Both the position numbers and the translations under genes were made by a program. Below, piece after piece: positions 1 through 8,430 of a stretch of DNA of 25,553 nucleotides. A model generated the notes under the pieces. That model worked only from the letters and a program-made list of their open reading frames with translations. It was not told the origin of the DNA and did not search any database. The stretch covers positions 1 through 25,553 of the IMG/VR virus record IMGVR_UViG_3300006119_001263; one strand, 5' to 3'. Positions within the stretch are counted from its first letter, which is position 1. Each line of letters begins with the position of its first letter. The stretch is from a virus.

Positions 1-813
1 GGTATCGTTACATGTAATAGAAATGACTTTTTAAAAGGCTTACTTGCATCATTACCGCGTGAACAGATAGATGAATTAGTAGTTGTAAATGACGGTAAGG
101 CTGAGAATCAAATAGAAGTGCCAGGTATCTGGTTACAGAATGAAGTTAACTTAGGTGTTGGTAAATCTAAGAATAAAGCAATGAAGCATTTATATGATGC
201 AGGTTGTGATTATATCTTTATTATTGAAGATGATATGATTATTAAGGATAAGACTGTATTCCAGAGATATATTGAAGCTTATCAAAAATCAGGTATTGAG
301 CACTTTAATTACGGTCCGGGTTCACCATTTAACCGTAAACAAACCATTAAAGACTTTGATTTACATAACAGACACTTACTAGACCAGCACAGTGAACCAA
401 ACCCGAAACTAATTATAGATTACGGTACAATAAAGATAGCATTATATGAGCATACAGTTGCAATGTTTTCGTTCTTTACACGTAATGTATTAGAAAAGGT
501 AGGTTACATTGATGAAGAGTTTTATAATGCCTGGGAGCACGTAGATCATACATACCGTATTATCAAGGCCGGGTTTCATCCTCCTTTCTGGTGGTTTGCT
601 GATATAGCTAATAGTGAAGACTACTTAACTGAAGCACCTGGTGCAATTGATAACTCTTCTATTGCTAATAAGACAGAACAATGGCAAAAGAATGTGTATG
701 GTGGTAGGGAAATATACTTAAAGAAGCATGGCCACTACCCTAACCAACCACCTTACGTAACAAAAGAACAAGTTATACAAACTTTAAAGAATTTAAAAAA
801 TGATAAAAAATAG
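1..813 (+). CDS. Family 2-like glycosyltransferase (5' end missing)
   Basis: The frame is open from the first base, so the gene begins upstream of the window; 270 codons are visible. The protein has the GT-A layout of family 2 enzymes. It begins with GIVTCNRNDF, typical of the first strand and nucleotide-binding loop. This is followed by NEVNLGVGKSKNKAM, the usual NxGxGxxxNxA region, and by FIIEDDMII, a DxD-like acidic cluster that would hold the metal and the nucleotide-sugar diphosphate. It should transfer one sugar in the cytoplasm; donor and acceptor cannot be read. No membrane segment is seen. Its stop codon lies 14 bases inside the next gene, which suggests translational coupling in the glycan cassette. 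Confidence 0.85.
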   Translation, partial: GIVTCNRNDFLKGLLASLPREQIDELVVVNDGKAENQIEVPGIWLQNEVNLGVGKSKNKAMKHLYDAGCDYIFIIEDDMIIKDKTVFQRYIEAYQKSGIEHFNYGPGSPFNRKQTIKDFDLHNRHLLDQHSEPNPKLIIDYGTIKIALYEHTVAMFSFFTRNVLEKVGYIDEEFYNAWEHVDHTYRIIKAGFHPPFWWFADIANSEDYLTEAPGAIDNSSIANKTEQWQKNVYGGREIYLKKHGHYPNQPPYVTKEQVIQTLKNLKNDKK

Positions 814-1573
814 TTGCATATTCTACTTAGTAAATAATAGTCCTATCCATTTAAGAAGACTATATGTAAGTTTAGATCTTCTTAAAGCCAATGTACTGAA
901 CAAATATCCTTATCCAGTTGTATTTGGCCATGAAGGATTACCACAAGATGTTGTCGACTCAATTAAACAACATGCCCCTGAAAATCACTTCTTCTATAAT
1001 GTAAAGTTTAAAGTACCAGATTATAGTGATGATATTAAAAGTCAGATACCGGAAAGGTTTAAAGGTCACTGGGATGAAAGTGCTTTCTTTTCTTTAGGTT
1101 ATAGACATATGTGCAGATTTTTTGCCGGTGATCTTTTTAAACATACTTTTTTTGAAAAGGTAAAGTATATTATGAGATTAGATTGTGACTCATATATTCA
1201 TAGTCCATTGACTTATGACCCCTTTGAAGTAATGAGTAAAGGCAAACACGTTTACGGTTATCTTGGCACTGAAACAGATATGGATTACGTAATTGAAGGC
1301 TTCAATGATGCTTGTAAGACGTATTTCAAAGACAAGTACGATCCAAGTACATACAACTTAATGTACCAGACTCATTTTTTTGTTGCTGATGTACAGTACT
1401 TTAAGAATAGTGAGTATATTAAGTTCTTTGATTACGTGGATCAAACAGGTAACATTTATATTAAGAGATGGGGTGATGCAGTAATTCAATACCAAGGCAT
1501 TACCAACACTGTTAATAGTGATCAGATTTATCAGTTTGATGATCTAGCTTATAGACACGGAGGTGACTTTTGA
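800..1573 (+). CDS. GT15-like (KRE2/MNT1-type) glycosyltransferase
   Basis: This 257-residue protein carries most of the landmarks I know from the GT15 alpha-1,2-mannosyltransferases (yeast Kre2/Mnt1). GYRHMCRFFAG is at 100-110, YIMRLDCDSYIHSPLTYDPF at 123-142 (family form YxWRVEPxVxFxCDxxYDPF), a short YGY block at 152-154, HFFVADVQYFKNSEY at 192-206, and FFDYVDQTGNIYIKRWGDA at 209-227. The fungal enzymes are longer because they have a membrane stem; this version has only the catalytic part and no signal anchor. Sugar donor and acceptor are unknown; mannose is only the family precedent. The ATG at 800 overlaps the previous gene by 14 bases, and the stop overlaps the next start as TTGA. Confidence 0.8.
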   Translation: MIKNSCIFYLVNNSPIHLRRLYVSLDLLKANVLNKYPYPVVFGHEGLPQDVVDSIKQHAPENHFFYNVKFKVPDYSDDIKSQIPERFKGHWDESAFFSLGYRHMCRFFAGDLFKHTFFEKVKYIMRLDCDSYIHSPLTYDPFEVMSKGKHVYGYLGTETDMDYVIEGFNDACKTYFKDKYDPSTYNLMYQTHFFVADVQYFKNSEYIKFFDYVDQTGNIYIKRWGDAVIQYQGITNTVNSDQIYQFDDLAYRHGGDF

Positions 1574-2322
1574 AAATAGCCATATTAGTACCGTCTAGAG
1601 AAAGAATGAATAGACGTTTGACTATGCTCATGTCTATTCTTACCACGGTTAAAGACATTAATAACGTAAATGTTTACTTTGGTGTTGATGAAGATGACCC
1701 AACAAGAGACATTATTAAAAAAGTAGCTTCAGCTATACCTTGTGTAAAAGTTGTTGATATTAAAAATGATAAAAAGTTTATTGGTTTAGGTAAGATGTGG
1801 AATCTTTGCGTAGATGCTTCAACAGAAGAAATCATTTCAATGATTGGCGATGATATGGTGTTTAAAACACCTGGTTGGGATGAAATGCTTATTAATGAAT
1901 TTAAAAACATGCCATCTGATAACATTTTAGGCGTTCATTGTAATGATGATTGCCATGGTGAAAAATTGGCTGTAAACTTCTTCTGTCATAGACAATATGT
2001 CAATGTAGTGGGTAAGTTTATGAGAGAAGAATTTAAGATTAATTGGATTGATCAATGGTTACATCAAGTGTTCAGTTCCGTCGGTAGATTGAAGTATAGA
2101 GGTGACATTATGATTGAACACCGCCATTGGGTACTAGGTAAAGATAAAAAAGACGGAGTAGCTGATAGAATGGCTGTTGCTGATGCCAACAAGATTAGTG
2201 ATAAACTCTGGTATGATTTAGTACAAGAAAGAATTGAAGATGTTAAAACATTAGCCAGTTACCTAAAAAAGAATCCAGACTGGAGTAAAGTTGATACGGC
2301 TGGAGGCAACATTAATGGCTGA
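1570..2322 (+). CDS. GT-A glycosyltransferase, family 2-like
   Basis: A 250-residue protein starting on TTG at 1570, which shares four bases with the previous stop. It opens with KIAILVPSRERMNRR, a first strand with the arginine-rich loop common in phage family 2 proteins. SMIGDDMVFKTPGWDEML is at 90-107: a GDD metal-binding motif followed by the usual TPGWDE. LGKMWNLCVD at 73-82 fits the helix before the DxD strand. No transmembrane segment. The later part (HRQYVNVVGKFMREEF, then IDQW) resembles acceptor-side regions but does not reveal the acceptor. The TTG start and lack of a ribosome site suggest translation by coupling. Confidence 0.8.
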   Translation: MKIAILVPSRERMNRRLTMLMSILTTVKDINNVNVYFGVDEDDPTRDIIKKVASAIPCVKVVDIKNDKKFIGLGKMWNLCVDASTEEIISMIGDDMVFKTPGWDEMLINEFKNMPSDNILGVHCNDDCHGEKLAVNFFCHRQYVNVVGKFMREEFKINWIDQWLHQVFSSVGRLKYRGDIMIEHRHWVLGKDKKDGVADRMAVADANKISDKLWYDLVQERIEDVKTLASYLKKNPDWSKVDTAGGNING

Positions 2323-2947
2323 AATTACAAGAAATGACATCTTTGGAGCAATAATCATCCAAGCCGTTAAAGAATTTAAATTAGCTAAGTGTTTAGAAAT
2401 TGGTTCTTGGGACGGGCTTGGATCAACTCAATGCTTCATAGAAGGTATGAAAGATTTACCTGACCGTCATTTAGATTGTATTGAGATAAACAGAGATAGG
2501 TTTAAAGAGTTAATTTACAATACATACCAGTATAAAGGTTGGGTAGATTGTTATAATAAATCATCTATAAGTTATGATGACATGCTTCATAAAGACTTTA
2601 ATGAAATATGGAGCTCACCTTATAATAAATTTGAGAATACTAAAAAAGAAACAGCAAATGGATGGTTTAAAGGCGAGTTAATTACTATATTATCAAATGA
2701 CGGGTTTATAACTCCTGGTATGAAATATGACGGGGTGTTAATAGACGGTGCTGAGTTTACAGGATATAGTGAGTTTAAACTTCTTAAAGATAATGTAAAT
2801 GTTTTCTTTTTAGATGATTATTTTAGAGCGTTTAAAACAAATCAGGTTGTAGAAGAATTAAGCAATGATAGTGATTGGGAAGCAGTAGCTATAAATCCAA
2901 ATTTAAGGAATGGGTTTGCTATTTTTAAACGTAAGCAATTTGTATGA
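2315..2947 (+). CDS. Class I SAM-dependent methyltransferase (Methyltransf_24-like)
   Basis: I start this at the ATG at 2315, because GGAGG at 2302-2306 is a clear ribosome binding site at good spacing; an upstream TTG at 2291 is in frame but has no such site. The product is 210 residues. CLEIGSWDGLGSTQCF is the glycine-rich SAM loop (motif I), LDCIEINRDRF has the acidic residue at the end of strand 2, and YDGVLIDGAEF matches the strand 4 DG motif of Methyltransf_24-type enzymes. VNVFFLDDYFRAFKTNQVV follows as the typical strand 5 region. In a glycan cassette it most likely methylates a sugar or a sugar precursor, but the target is not visible. It overlaps the previous gene by 8 bases and the next by 4 (ATGA). 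Confidence 0.7.
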   Translation: MAEITRNDIFGAIIIQAVKEFKLAKCLEIGSWDGLGSTQCFIEGMKDLPDRHLDCIEINRDRFKELIYNTYQYKGWVDCYNKSSISYDDMLHKDFNEIWSSPYNKFENTKKETANGWFKGELITILSNDGFITPGMKYDGVLIDGAEFTGYSEFKLLKDNVNVFFLDDYFRAFKTNQVVEELSNDSDWEAVAINPNLRNGFAIFKRKQFV

Positions 2948-3639
2948 AAACAGTAGGTATAGTGCAACCGGGTAAACTTGGAGATTTAATTATTTGTCTA
3001 CCAATTGCAAAGTATTATAGTGATAATGGATATAAAGTTATATGGCCTGTATTTAAAAACTTTTTACCCATGTTTGAGGAAGTAGCAAGTTATGTAACCT
3101 TTTTACCAGTTACTGATAATGTATATGAATGCGTACCTCAAGCTTTTGAATTATTAAAACAATATGACTTAGATAAAATAATTGATATAGCTGCTACATT
3201 TCCAGGAAGCAAATGTACAGATGAATATGTTAAATTAGGTGACGGATTTGGTCCTGAAAAGTTTGACGAGTTTAAATATAGATTAGCCAATGTACCTTTT
3301 AAAGAGAAATGGAATTTACAATACAAACGTAATAAAGATAAAGAAGAAGAAGTCTTTAACTTATACGTAAAAGAAAAGAAGTATGATGTAGTTGGCATTA
3401 AACATTCAAGAGGACAATTAAACGTGCAATTTTTAAGTAAAAATCAAGTCATCCATATAAATGAAAAACATAGCATTTTTCATTGGCGTAAAGTACTAGA
3501 AAAGGCTAAATGTATTGCTTTAGTAGATAGTGCAATGGCTAACTTAGTTGAACAGTTAAATTTAGATAATAAAAAGATATTTCTAACTAAACCTGGACAA
3601 CCCACACCTACACTACATAATCAATGGGAGATTAAATGA
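2944..3639 (+). CDS. GT9/heptosyltransferase-like GT-B glycosyltransferase
   Basis: A 231-residue protein. The N-terminus KTVGIVQPGKLGDLIICLP (2-20) is the GxxGDxxxxxP signature of ADP-heptose:LPS heptosyltransferase-type GT-B proteins. KYYSDNGYKVIWPV is the following strand 2 region. Near the end, CIALVDSAMANLVEQL (190-205) resembles the family's VDTGxxHLAA donor-domain motif. At 231 residues it is shorter than bacterial heptosyltransferases (about 320-350), so the C-terminal domain is reduced. Heptose is not implied; related phage proteins have no assigned donor. ATGA overlaps join it to both neighbours. Confidence 0.6.
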   Translation: MKTVGIVQPGKLGDLIICLPIAKYYSDNGYKVIWPVFKNFLPMFEEVASYVTFLPVTDNVYECVPQAFELLKQYDLDKIIDIAATFPGSKCTDEYVKLGDGFGPEKFDEFKYRLANVPFKEKWNLQYKRNKDKEEEVFNLYVKEKKYDVVGIKHSRGQLNVQFLSKNQVIHINEKHSIFHWRKVLEKAKCIALVDSAMANLVEQLNLDNKKIFLTKPGQPTPTLHNQWEIK

Positions 3640-4433
3640 GAATTGGTTTTACAATAGTTCTAAACGGTCTTAGACATTTACAACATAACGATTATTACCG
3701 TACGTTAATCAATAATCTCGATTATTGGATTATAGTTGAAGGTGTATCTTTACCTACAGGATCAACTTCTTGGTGTAAGGAGTTACCTAAAGATATGCAT
3801 ACCAACTACTTATCTAATGACGGTACATCAGAATTTTTAAATACAATAAAGAGCAATAAGGTTAGAATTATTAGACCATTAACTGATAATTTTGAACTTA
3901 GACCTTGGAAGAATAAAGACGAACAAGTCAATGCTGCAATAACAGAAATTAAAACCATTACCGACTCTTGTATGTTGTGGCAAATAGATGTTGATGAGCA
4001 ATGGAGTTACACACAAATGGTAGATGCAGAAAATCATTTACTGAAAAATGGTGGTAAGACAGGATGCTTTTACTGTAACTATTATGTTGGTAAAAATCAG
4101 CAAGTATTTGGTCAATGGGGTGAAGGTAAAATTGAACCATACAGAAGATTGTGGGACTGGAAAGGTGAAAGATTTATTACTCATGAGCCTCCAAAACTTG
4201 AAGGTAAAAATGGTCCAGGATTATTATTACCTCAAAGATTTGAACATTATGCTTACTTTTTTGAAGAGGATGTAAGGTTTAAAGAAGCTTATTACAGTGG
4301 TTATGAAGGTTTAGTAGATCGTTGGAAAAAGGTTCAAAATAACCGAGATGTATTACCGGTCAAAGAGTTATTAGGACCTAATACATGGTGGAGTACCACG
4401 CAAACGTATATAAAATACGTTAATGATCGTTGA
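3636..4433 (+). CDS. GT-A glycosyltransferase-like protein
   Basis: A 265-residue soluble protein. IGFTIVLNGLRHLQHNDYY at the N-terminus, then WIIVEG at 31-36 and LWQIDVDEQWS at 114-124, have the order of a GT-A fold of the family 2 type. The DVDE segment would be the DxD metal site. The downstream RFEHYAYFFEEDVRFKEAYY resembles the C-terminal part of phage and bacterial proteins annotated as glycosyltransferases that act after a 'DxDE' site. Substrates cannot be read. The last 11 bases overlap the next gene. Confidence 0.6.
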   Translation: MRIGFTIVLNGLRHLQHNDYYRTLINNLDYWIIVEGVSLPTGSTSWCKELPKDMHTNYLSNDGTSEFLNTIKSNKVRIIRPLTDNFELRPWKNKDEQVNAAITEIKTITDSCMLWQIDVDEQWSYTQMVDAENHLLKNGGKTGCFYCNYYVGKNQQVFGQWGEGKIEPYRRLWDWKGERFITHEPPKLEGKNGPGLLLPQRFEHYAYFFEEDVRFKEAYYSGYEGLVDRWKKVQNNRDVLPVKELLGPNTWWSTTQTYIKYVNDR

Positions 4434-5253
4434 AGGCAATAACTTTATTTCTCACTATTTAAAAACTGGCAAACCTTTATGCGCTGGTAAAATAGGGGTC
4501 ACAGAACTTAACCTATTATATTGTGAGCATAATTTGCAAAATGCTGCTAGATTTTTACCGCATTTACAACATGAGGTAGAAGACATTGCAGGTTTATATC
4601 CTTATAATAAAGAAACCACTATACAGTTTGCAAAAGATATGAAGGATGCTTTGAAAGAAGTAGACTTAATACCTAAATGGAATAAAGTTAATCCTGTTTT
4701 TGAAAAATACGTATTTGAAGAGTACTGCAAAAATGCTCACTTTACAGAACTACAGCATTTAGAGCCTTACTTTTTTGATAAACCTTGGACAAATTATCTC
4801 GATGGTAAAAAAGTATTGGTAATGAGTCCATTTGCAGAGTCTATTCAAAACAATTTTTTAAATCTTGAAAAAATTTGGAACGGTAAAATTAAACCTAACT
4901 TTGGACTTAAAACTATAAAGTATCCTTTTGCATTAAAGATACAACCAACTCCAATGTATAGTACTTCAGATGAAGTGTATAAAAAGTACTTAGATATTTT
5001 ACGTAAAGAAGATTTTGACGTAGGTATATTTGGCACCGGGTATACCTCATTATTGTTTACTGCTGAAGCTAAACGTATGGGTAAGGCAGGAATACATTTA
5101 GGGGGGTCAACTCAAATATTATTTGGTGTTAAAGGTCAGAGATGGAGAGAAATAAAAGAGTTTCAACCATTCTTTAATGAGCACTGGACAGACCCATTAC
5201 CATCTGAATTACCGGAAAAAAGAAATATGGTAGAAAATGGCTGTTATTGGTAA
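4423..5253 (+). CDS. Conserved polysaccharide-cluster protein, possible GT-D-fold glycosyltransferase
   Basis: A 276-residue protein with two regions I recognise from uncharacterised proteins of bacterial and phage polysaccharide loci. These are AGKIGVTELNLLY near the N-terminus (21-33) and GIHLGGSTQILFGVKGQRW (223-241). MSPFAESIQNN at 134-144 and DVGIFGTGYTSLLFTAEAKR at 199-218 lie between them. The N-terminal R/K-x-G-x-x-E pattern recalls the GT-D (DUF1792) glycosyltransferase fold, where a comparable acidic motif binds metal; this is an inference and not a firm family match. There is no membrane segment. The gene overlaps its neighbours by 11 and 1 bases, which ties it to the cassette. Confidence 0.5.
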   Translation: MIVEGNNFISHYLKTGKPLCAGKIGVTELNLLYCEHNLQNAARFLPHLQHEVEDIAGLYPYNKETTIQFAKDMKDALKEVDLIPKWNKVNPVFEKYVFEEYCKNAHFTELQHLEPYFFDKPWTNYLDGKKVLVMSPFAESIQNNFLNLEKIWNGKIKPNFGLKTIKYPFALKIQPTPMYSTSDEVYKKYLDILRKEDFDVGIFGTGYTSLLFTAEAKRMGKAGIHLGGSTQILFGVKGQRWREIKEFQPFFNEHWTDPLPSELPEKRNMVENGCYW

Positions 5254-6014
5254 TGAGCGTATACGTGCAATATGATGAATGGGGTAGGATGGGTAACAGA
5301 ATGTTTCAGTTAGCCTTTGGTTATTTACTGGCTAAACAAAAAGGTGTAAAACTTAGTCATACCGGTCTACCAAACTTTGAAATAAGACCAAGTGTATTAA
5401 GTGCTAACCAGGTTAACGCCATATACATTAAGTCTTACGGAGACAATTATGTTGACATGGATGAGCTGTTAAAAACAGATAAAGACATTGTTGTAAACTC
5501 TTTTGTACAGAAAGCAGAATACTACAAACCATTTAGAAAAGATCTTATTAATTTTTTTAATGTTCGTCAACATTCAATTAATAAAGATAAACTTATAGTA
5601 CATATTCGTGAGACTGACTATAAAGATATTGGAGTGTTCTTGGGTTATGATTTCTATAAAAAATTAATTACCGATTCAGGGTTCACTGACGTTATTATAG
5701 TTACTGATAATTCTAAATGTGACACTGTACAGAGATTAGTGAGTGAGGGGTGTAGATTAAATTCAGAAGGCTATGTAGATAAGTTTACACATACAAGTGA
5801 TGCAAGAGCTATGAACGACTTTGATACTTTATTGCAAAGTGAAAACATTGCCATATCTCAATCATCTTTCTCATGGTGGGCTGCATTTTTAGGTAACCAT
5901 AAAAATATTATCTTTCCGTATAAGTCAGATGGAGGGATATGGCCTGTTAAGCCACAGAAAGATAACATAGATCTTTATTTTGATTACGGCTCAAGTAAAT
6001 ACCACATAAGCTAA
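5253..6014 (+). CDS. GT11-like (alpha-1,2-fucosyltransferase family) glycosyltransferase
   Basis: I use the ATG at 5253, which overlaps the upstream stop as TAATG; a TTG two codons earlier is also in frame. The 253-residue protein has the three GT11 landmarks: GRMGNRMFQLAFG at 11-23 (family GGLGNQMFQYAFG), VHIRETDY at 116-123 (family VHIRRGDY), and SQSSFSWWAAFLG at 202-214 (family SNSTFSWWAAWL). The second motif is altered, RET where the family has RRG. The arginine of HIRRGD contacts the GDP-fucose phosphate, so donor use may differ. Length is a little below bacterial FutC/WbsJ-like enzymes (about 290-300). No GDP-fucose synthesis genes are in the window, so the donor would come from the host or elsewhere in the phage. 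Confidence 0.75.
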   Translation: MSVYVQYDEWGRMGNRMFQLAFGYLLAKQKGVKLSHTGLPNFEIRPSVLSANQVNAIYIKSYGDNYVDMDELLKTDKDIVVNSFVQKAEYYKPFRKDLINFFNVRQHSINKDKLIVHIRETDYKDIGVFLGYDFYKKLITDSGFTDVIIVTDNSKCDTVQRLVSEGCRLNSEGYVDKFTHTSDARAMNDFDTLLQSENIAISQSSFSWWAAFLGNHKNIIFPYKSDGGIWPVKPQKDNIDLYFDYGSSKYHIS

Positions 6015-6889
6015 TGAACGTAGTACTATTCAACCTTTATGATATACCAGGTTATTTAAAAACCTGTATAAAACAAATTCAGCATTTTAATCCAGATGCT
6101 ACTATACATCTTATTACAGATAAAAATATACAAGCACCTGGTATAAACTGTTATAATGTGAATCAATTTGGTATTACTTTTGGTTTAGCACAAAAGGTAA
6201 AGTTTTTTAAAGATAACAACGTTAAACATCACCGTGAACTTTTCCTATCATCTGCATTAAGGTTTCTTTATATCTATGAATTAGCTAGACATTTAAAACT
6301 TGAAGATATCTTTACCTTTGATAACGATGTAATGATATACGGTGATTTGAAAGAGATAGCTAACAGTTTAAAATGGAAGACAAATATAGCTATAACACAG
6401 AGTGTAAAGAATGAATTTATTTGCGGGTTTAGCTATTTTAGAAGTCATACAGACCTAACTGAAATTGCTGGTGATATGGAATCGTTCTTGCAATACTCAC
6501 AGAACGAATTGAAGGATATATTTGGTAATGCATTTACAGGTGATTTTATAAGTGAAATGTCATTACTATTTTATATTAATCAAGTACGCAATTTAAATGC
6601 ATATATATTACCGTCATTACCTAAAGACAGTTTAAATGGTAGATTAGTTTTTGACTCAATTACTTACGGCCATGTATTAGGAGGATTAAGTCCTAATAAC
6701 GGCGGTGATGGTACTCCTTTCATAGATAAAAATCATATTACAGCTGATGAACTTTTATTAAACAATGTAAGAGTTGTTTTTCATCCAGACTTAAAAAAGC
6801 CATTTATCTATGATAGTGAAGGTAAACAATACGACCTGTTCAACTTACATTTACATAGTAAAAACTTAGACGCATTTAAGAGCTTTTAA
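6014..6889 (+). CDS. GT-A glycosyltransferase-like protein with DxD motif
   Basis: A 291-residue soluble protein. VVLFNLYDIPGYLKTCIKQI at the N-terminus, TIHLITDK at 30-37, then SALRFLYIYELARHLKLED and the DxD strand IFTFDNDVMIYGDL (99-112) follow the order of GT8/GT32-like retaining transferases. These also have an R-x-x-x-L-Y-E helix just before DxD. LHLHSKNLDAF near the end may be the C-terminal His-containing motif of that superfamily. Exact family, donor and acceptor are uncertain. It starts with a TAATG overlap and ends one base before the next ATG. Confidence 0.6.
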   Translation: MNVVLFNLYDIPGYLKTCIKQIQHFNPDATIHLITDKNIQAPGINCYNVNQFGITFGLAQKVKFFKDNNVKHHRELFLSSALRFLYIYELARHLKLEDIFTFDNDVMIYGDLKEIANSLKWKTNIAITQSVKNEFICGFSYFRSHTDLTEIAGDMESFLQYSQNELKDIFGNAFTGDFISEMSLLFYINQVRNLNAYILPSLPKDSLNGRLVFDSITYGHVLGGLSPNNGGDGTPFIDKNHITADELLLNNVRVVFHPDLKKPFIYDSEGKQYDLFNLHLHSKNLDAFKSF

Positions 6890-6890
6890 T

Positions 6891-7571
6891 ATGTCAAAGT
6901 GTGTTGTTACATTTGGTAAAGGTCATAACTTTCTAAAAGGTGTAGAAAGATTAAAAACTAAATGTAATGAACTTAATGTGTCTTTTGAAGGATTTACTGA
7001 ATATCCTGAAGGCTGTCCTGCACATGAAGAGTCTCCTTTTGCATTTAAGTTCTTTTGTATAAGAGAATGCTTAAAGAGAGGTTATAAACAAATACTATGG
7101 CTTGATTCAAGTGTTATGATTAAAAAAGACTTAAACAGCGTTTTTCAAATTATAAACGATCTAGGTTATTTTTTTATCAAAAATTGGCATTCAGTTGGGC
7201 ATTACTGTCATGATAAAGCTTTAAAAACTTTAAACATTACAAGAGAAAAATCTTTTGAAATACCTTGCTTACAGGGCACAAACTTTGGTTTGAATTTTGA
7301 TAACACAATTGCTGTGGAATTTTTTAACACCTTGTTAGCGTATTCAGTTGATGGGGTAACATTCCCTGGACCGTACGGTAACGCAAACGGTGAAGCATCA
7401 AAAGATAAAAGAGTAAGCGGACATAGACATGATCAGATACCAATGGCCGTGACAGCACTAAGATTAAAAATGAATGTATGGTATCCAGCTGAACATGAAT
7501 GGTTTATGCATGATAGAGACTTTGTAAAAAATGTTGCAAGTACTGTAACAGATAAAATAATGAGTGAATAA
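6891..7571 (+). CDS. GT-A glycosyltransferase-like protein (LDSS variant motif)
   Basis: A 226-residue protein with FAFKFFCIRECLKRGYKQIL followed by WLDSSVMIKKDL (70-81). That is where GT-A enzymes place the DxD; here the residues are D-S-S, a weakened form. CLQGTNFGLNF resembles the 'xxGxxxGF' segment of GT32/GT8-like folds, and SGHRHDQIPMAVTALRLKM is like the HRYDQ-type element of uncharacterised phage and bacterial glycan proteins. I infer a transferase fold. The loss of the second Asp raises the possibility of a metal-independent or inactive member. No membrane segment. Confidence 0.5.
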   Translation: MSKCVVTFGKGHNFLKGVERLKTKCNELNVSFEGFTEYPEGCPAHEESPFAFKFFCIRECLKRGYKQILWLDSSVMIKKDLNSVFQIINDLGYFFIKNWHSVGHYCHDKALKTLNITREKSFEIPCLQGTNFGLNFDNTIAVEFFNTLLAYSVDGVTFPGPYGNANGEASKDKRVSGHRHDQIPMAVTALRLKMNVWYPAEHEWFMHDRDFVKNVASTVTDKIMSE

Positions 7572-7572
7572 T

Positions 7573-8430
7573 ATGAACTACAATTACTATTGGAATCCAG
7601 ATGAATTTATAACAGGCGATAACTTAGAAAAGTTAGGTGACTTTTTATTTGATATAGGTAATTACCTGCACGGTGATCATGGTAGACCTAAAACGTTTTA
7701 TACAGAAAAGCAATTAATTGACGAACAAGTACAAAAGATAAATGATTTAAAACCTAGAATCATATACGTATATGGTCACGATACGGCAAGATTTTTAACT
7801 CAGTTAGATAATATTCATCATGAGTTTGTTTTAATTACTCATAATTCAGATTTAGGAATATTGGATGAATATAGCTGTTTTGTTAATAATAAAAAGATTA
7901 TTAAATGGTTTGGTCAAAACAATTACATTGATCATCCTAAAGTTATCTCATTACCTATTGGTATAGCAAGAGCAAAATACCCTCACGGTAATGTACAACT
8001 GTTAAGTGAAAAGTCTAAGCTACAGGAAAAGAATTATCTTGTATATAAAAACTTTTCAATTGAAACTAATCTATTTGAAAGAACTGAAATAGATAAGATT
8101 ACAAGAGCTAACGGTATTGGAATGTCACCTTCTGTGCCTCATGAAAATTATCTTGATACAGTAGCAAGGACGGTGTTTACTATTTCACCACCAGGTAACG
8201 GAGTAGATTGTCATAGAATATGGGAAAGTCTTTATCTTAAGACTGTGCCAGTTGTAAAGAGACATAGAGTTTTAAAACAGTTTGAAGATTTACCTATATT
8301 GTTTATAGATTCTTGGAATGACGTTACTGTCGATTTCTTAAGAAATAATGTTAAATATATAAACGGGTTAAGCACAAAACTTGAAAAACTACATTTCAGT
8401 TATTGGCAAAACCTAATTAAAAACACATGA
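7573..8430 (+). CDS. Exostosin-like (GT47-related) GT-B glycosyltransferase
   Basis: I choose the ATG at 7573, one base after the previous stop; GTG at 7564 is in frame and would add three residues. The 285-residue protein has a long N-terminal half without recognised motifs. It then has FTISPPGNGVDCHRIWE (202-218) followed by SLYLKTVPVV, the C-terminal donor-site signature of exostosin-like and related bacterial transferases (S-P-x-G-x-x-x-D-x-x-R-xx-E-xx-xx-G-xx-P-V). The E in RIWE is the usual nucleotide-ribose ligand. Substrate unknown. It joins the next gene by ATGA. Confidence 0.6.
   Translation: MNYNYYWNPDEFITGDNLEKLGDFLFDIGNYLHGDHGRPKTFYTEKQLIDEQVQKINDLKPRIIYVYGHDTARFLTQLDNIHHEFVLITHNSDLGILDEYSCFVNNKKIIKWFGQNNYIDHPKVISLPIGIARAKYPHGNVQLLSEKSKLQEKNYLVYKNFSIETNLFERTEIDKITRANGIGMSPSVPHENYLDTVARTVFTISPPGNGVDCHRIWESLYLKTVPVVKRHRVLKQFEDLPILFIDSWNDVTVDFLRNNVKYINGLSTKLEKLHFSYWQNLIKNT

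Noticed and set aside
1674-1925. Minus-strand open frames inside the glycosyltransferase genes (also 3138-3398, 9067-9252, 11141-11398)
   Set aside because: All lie opposite strongly supported forward genes and show no motif or start signal.
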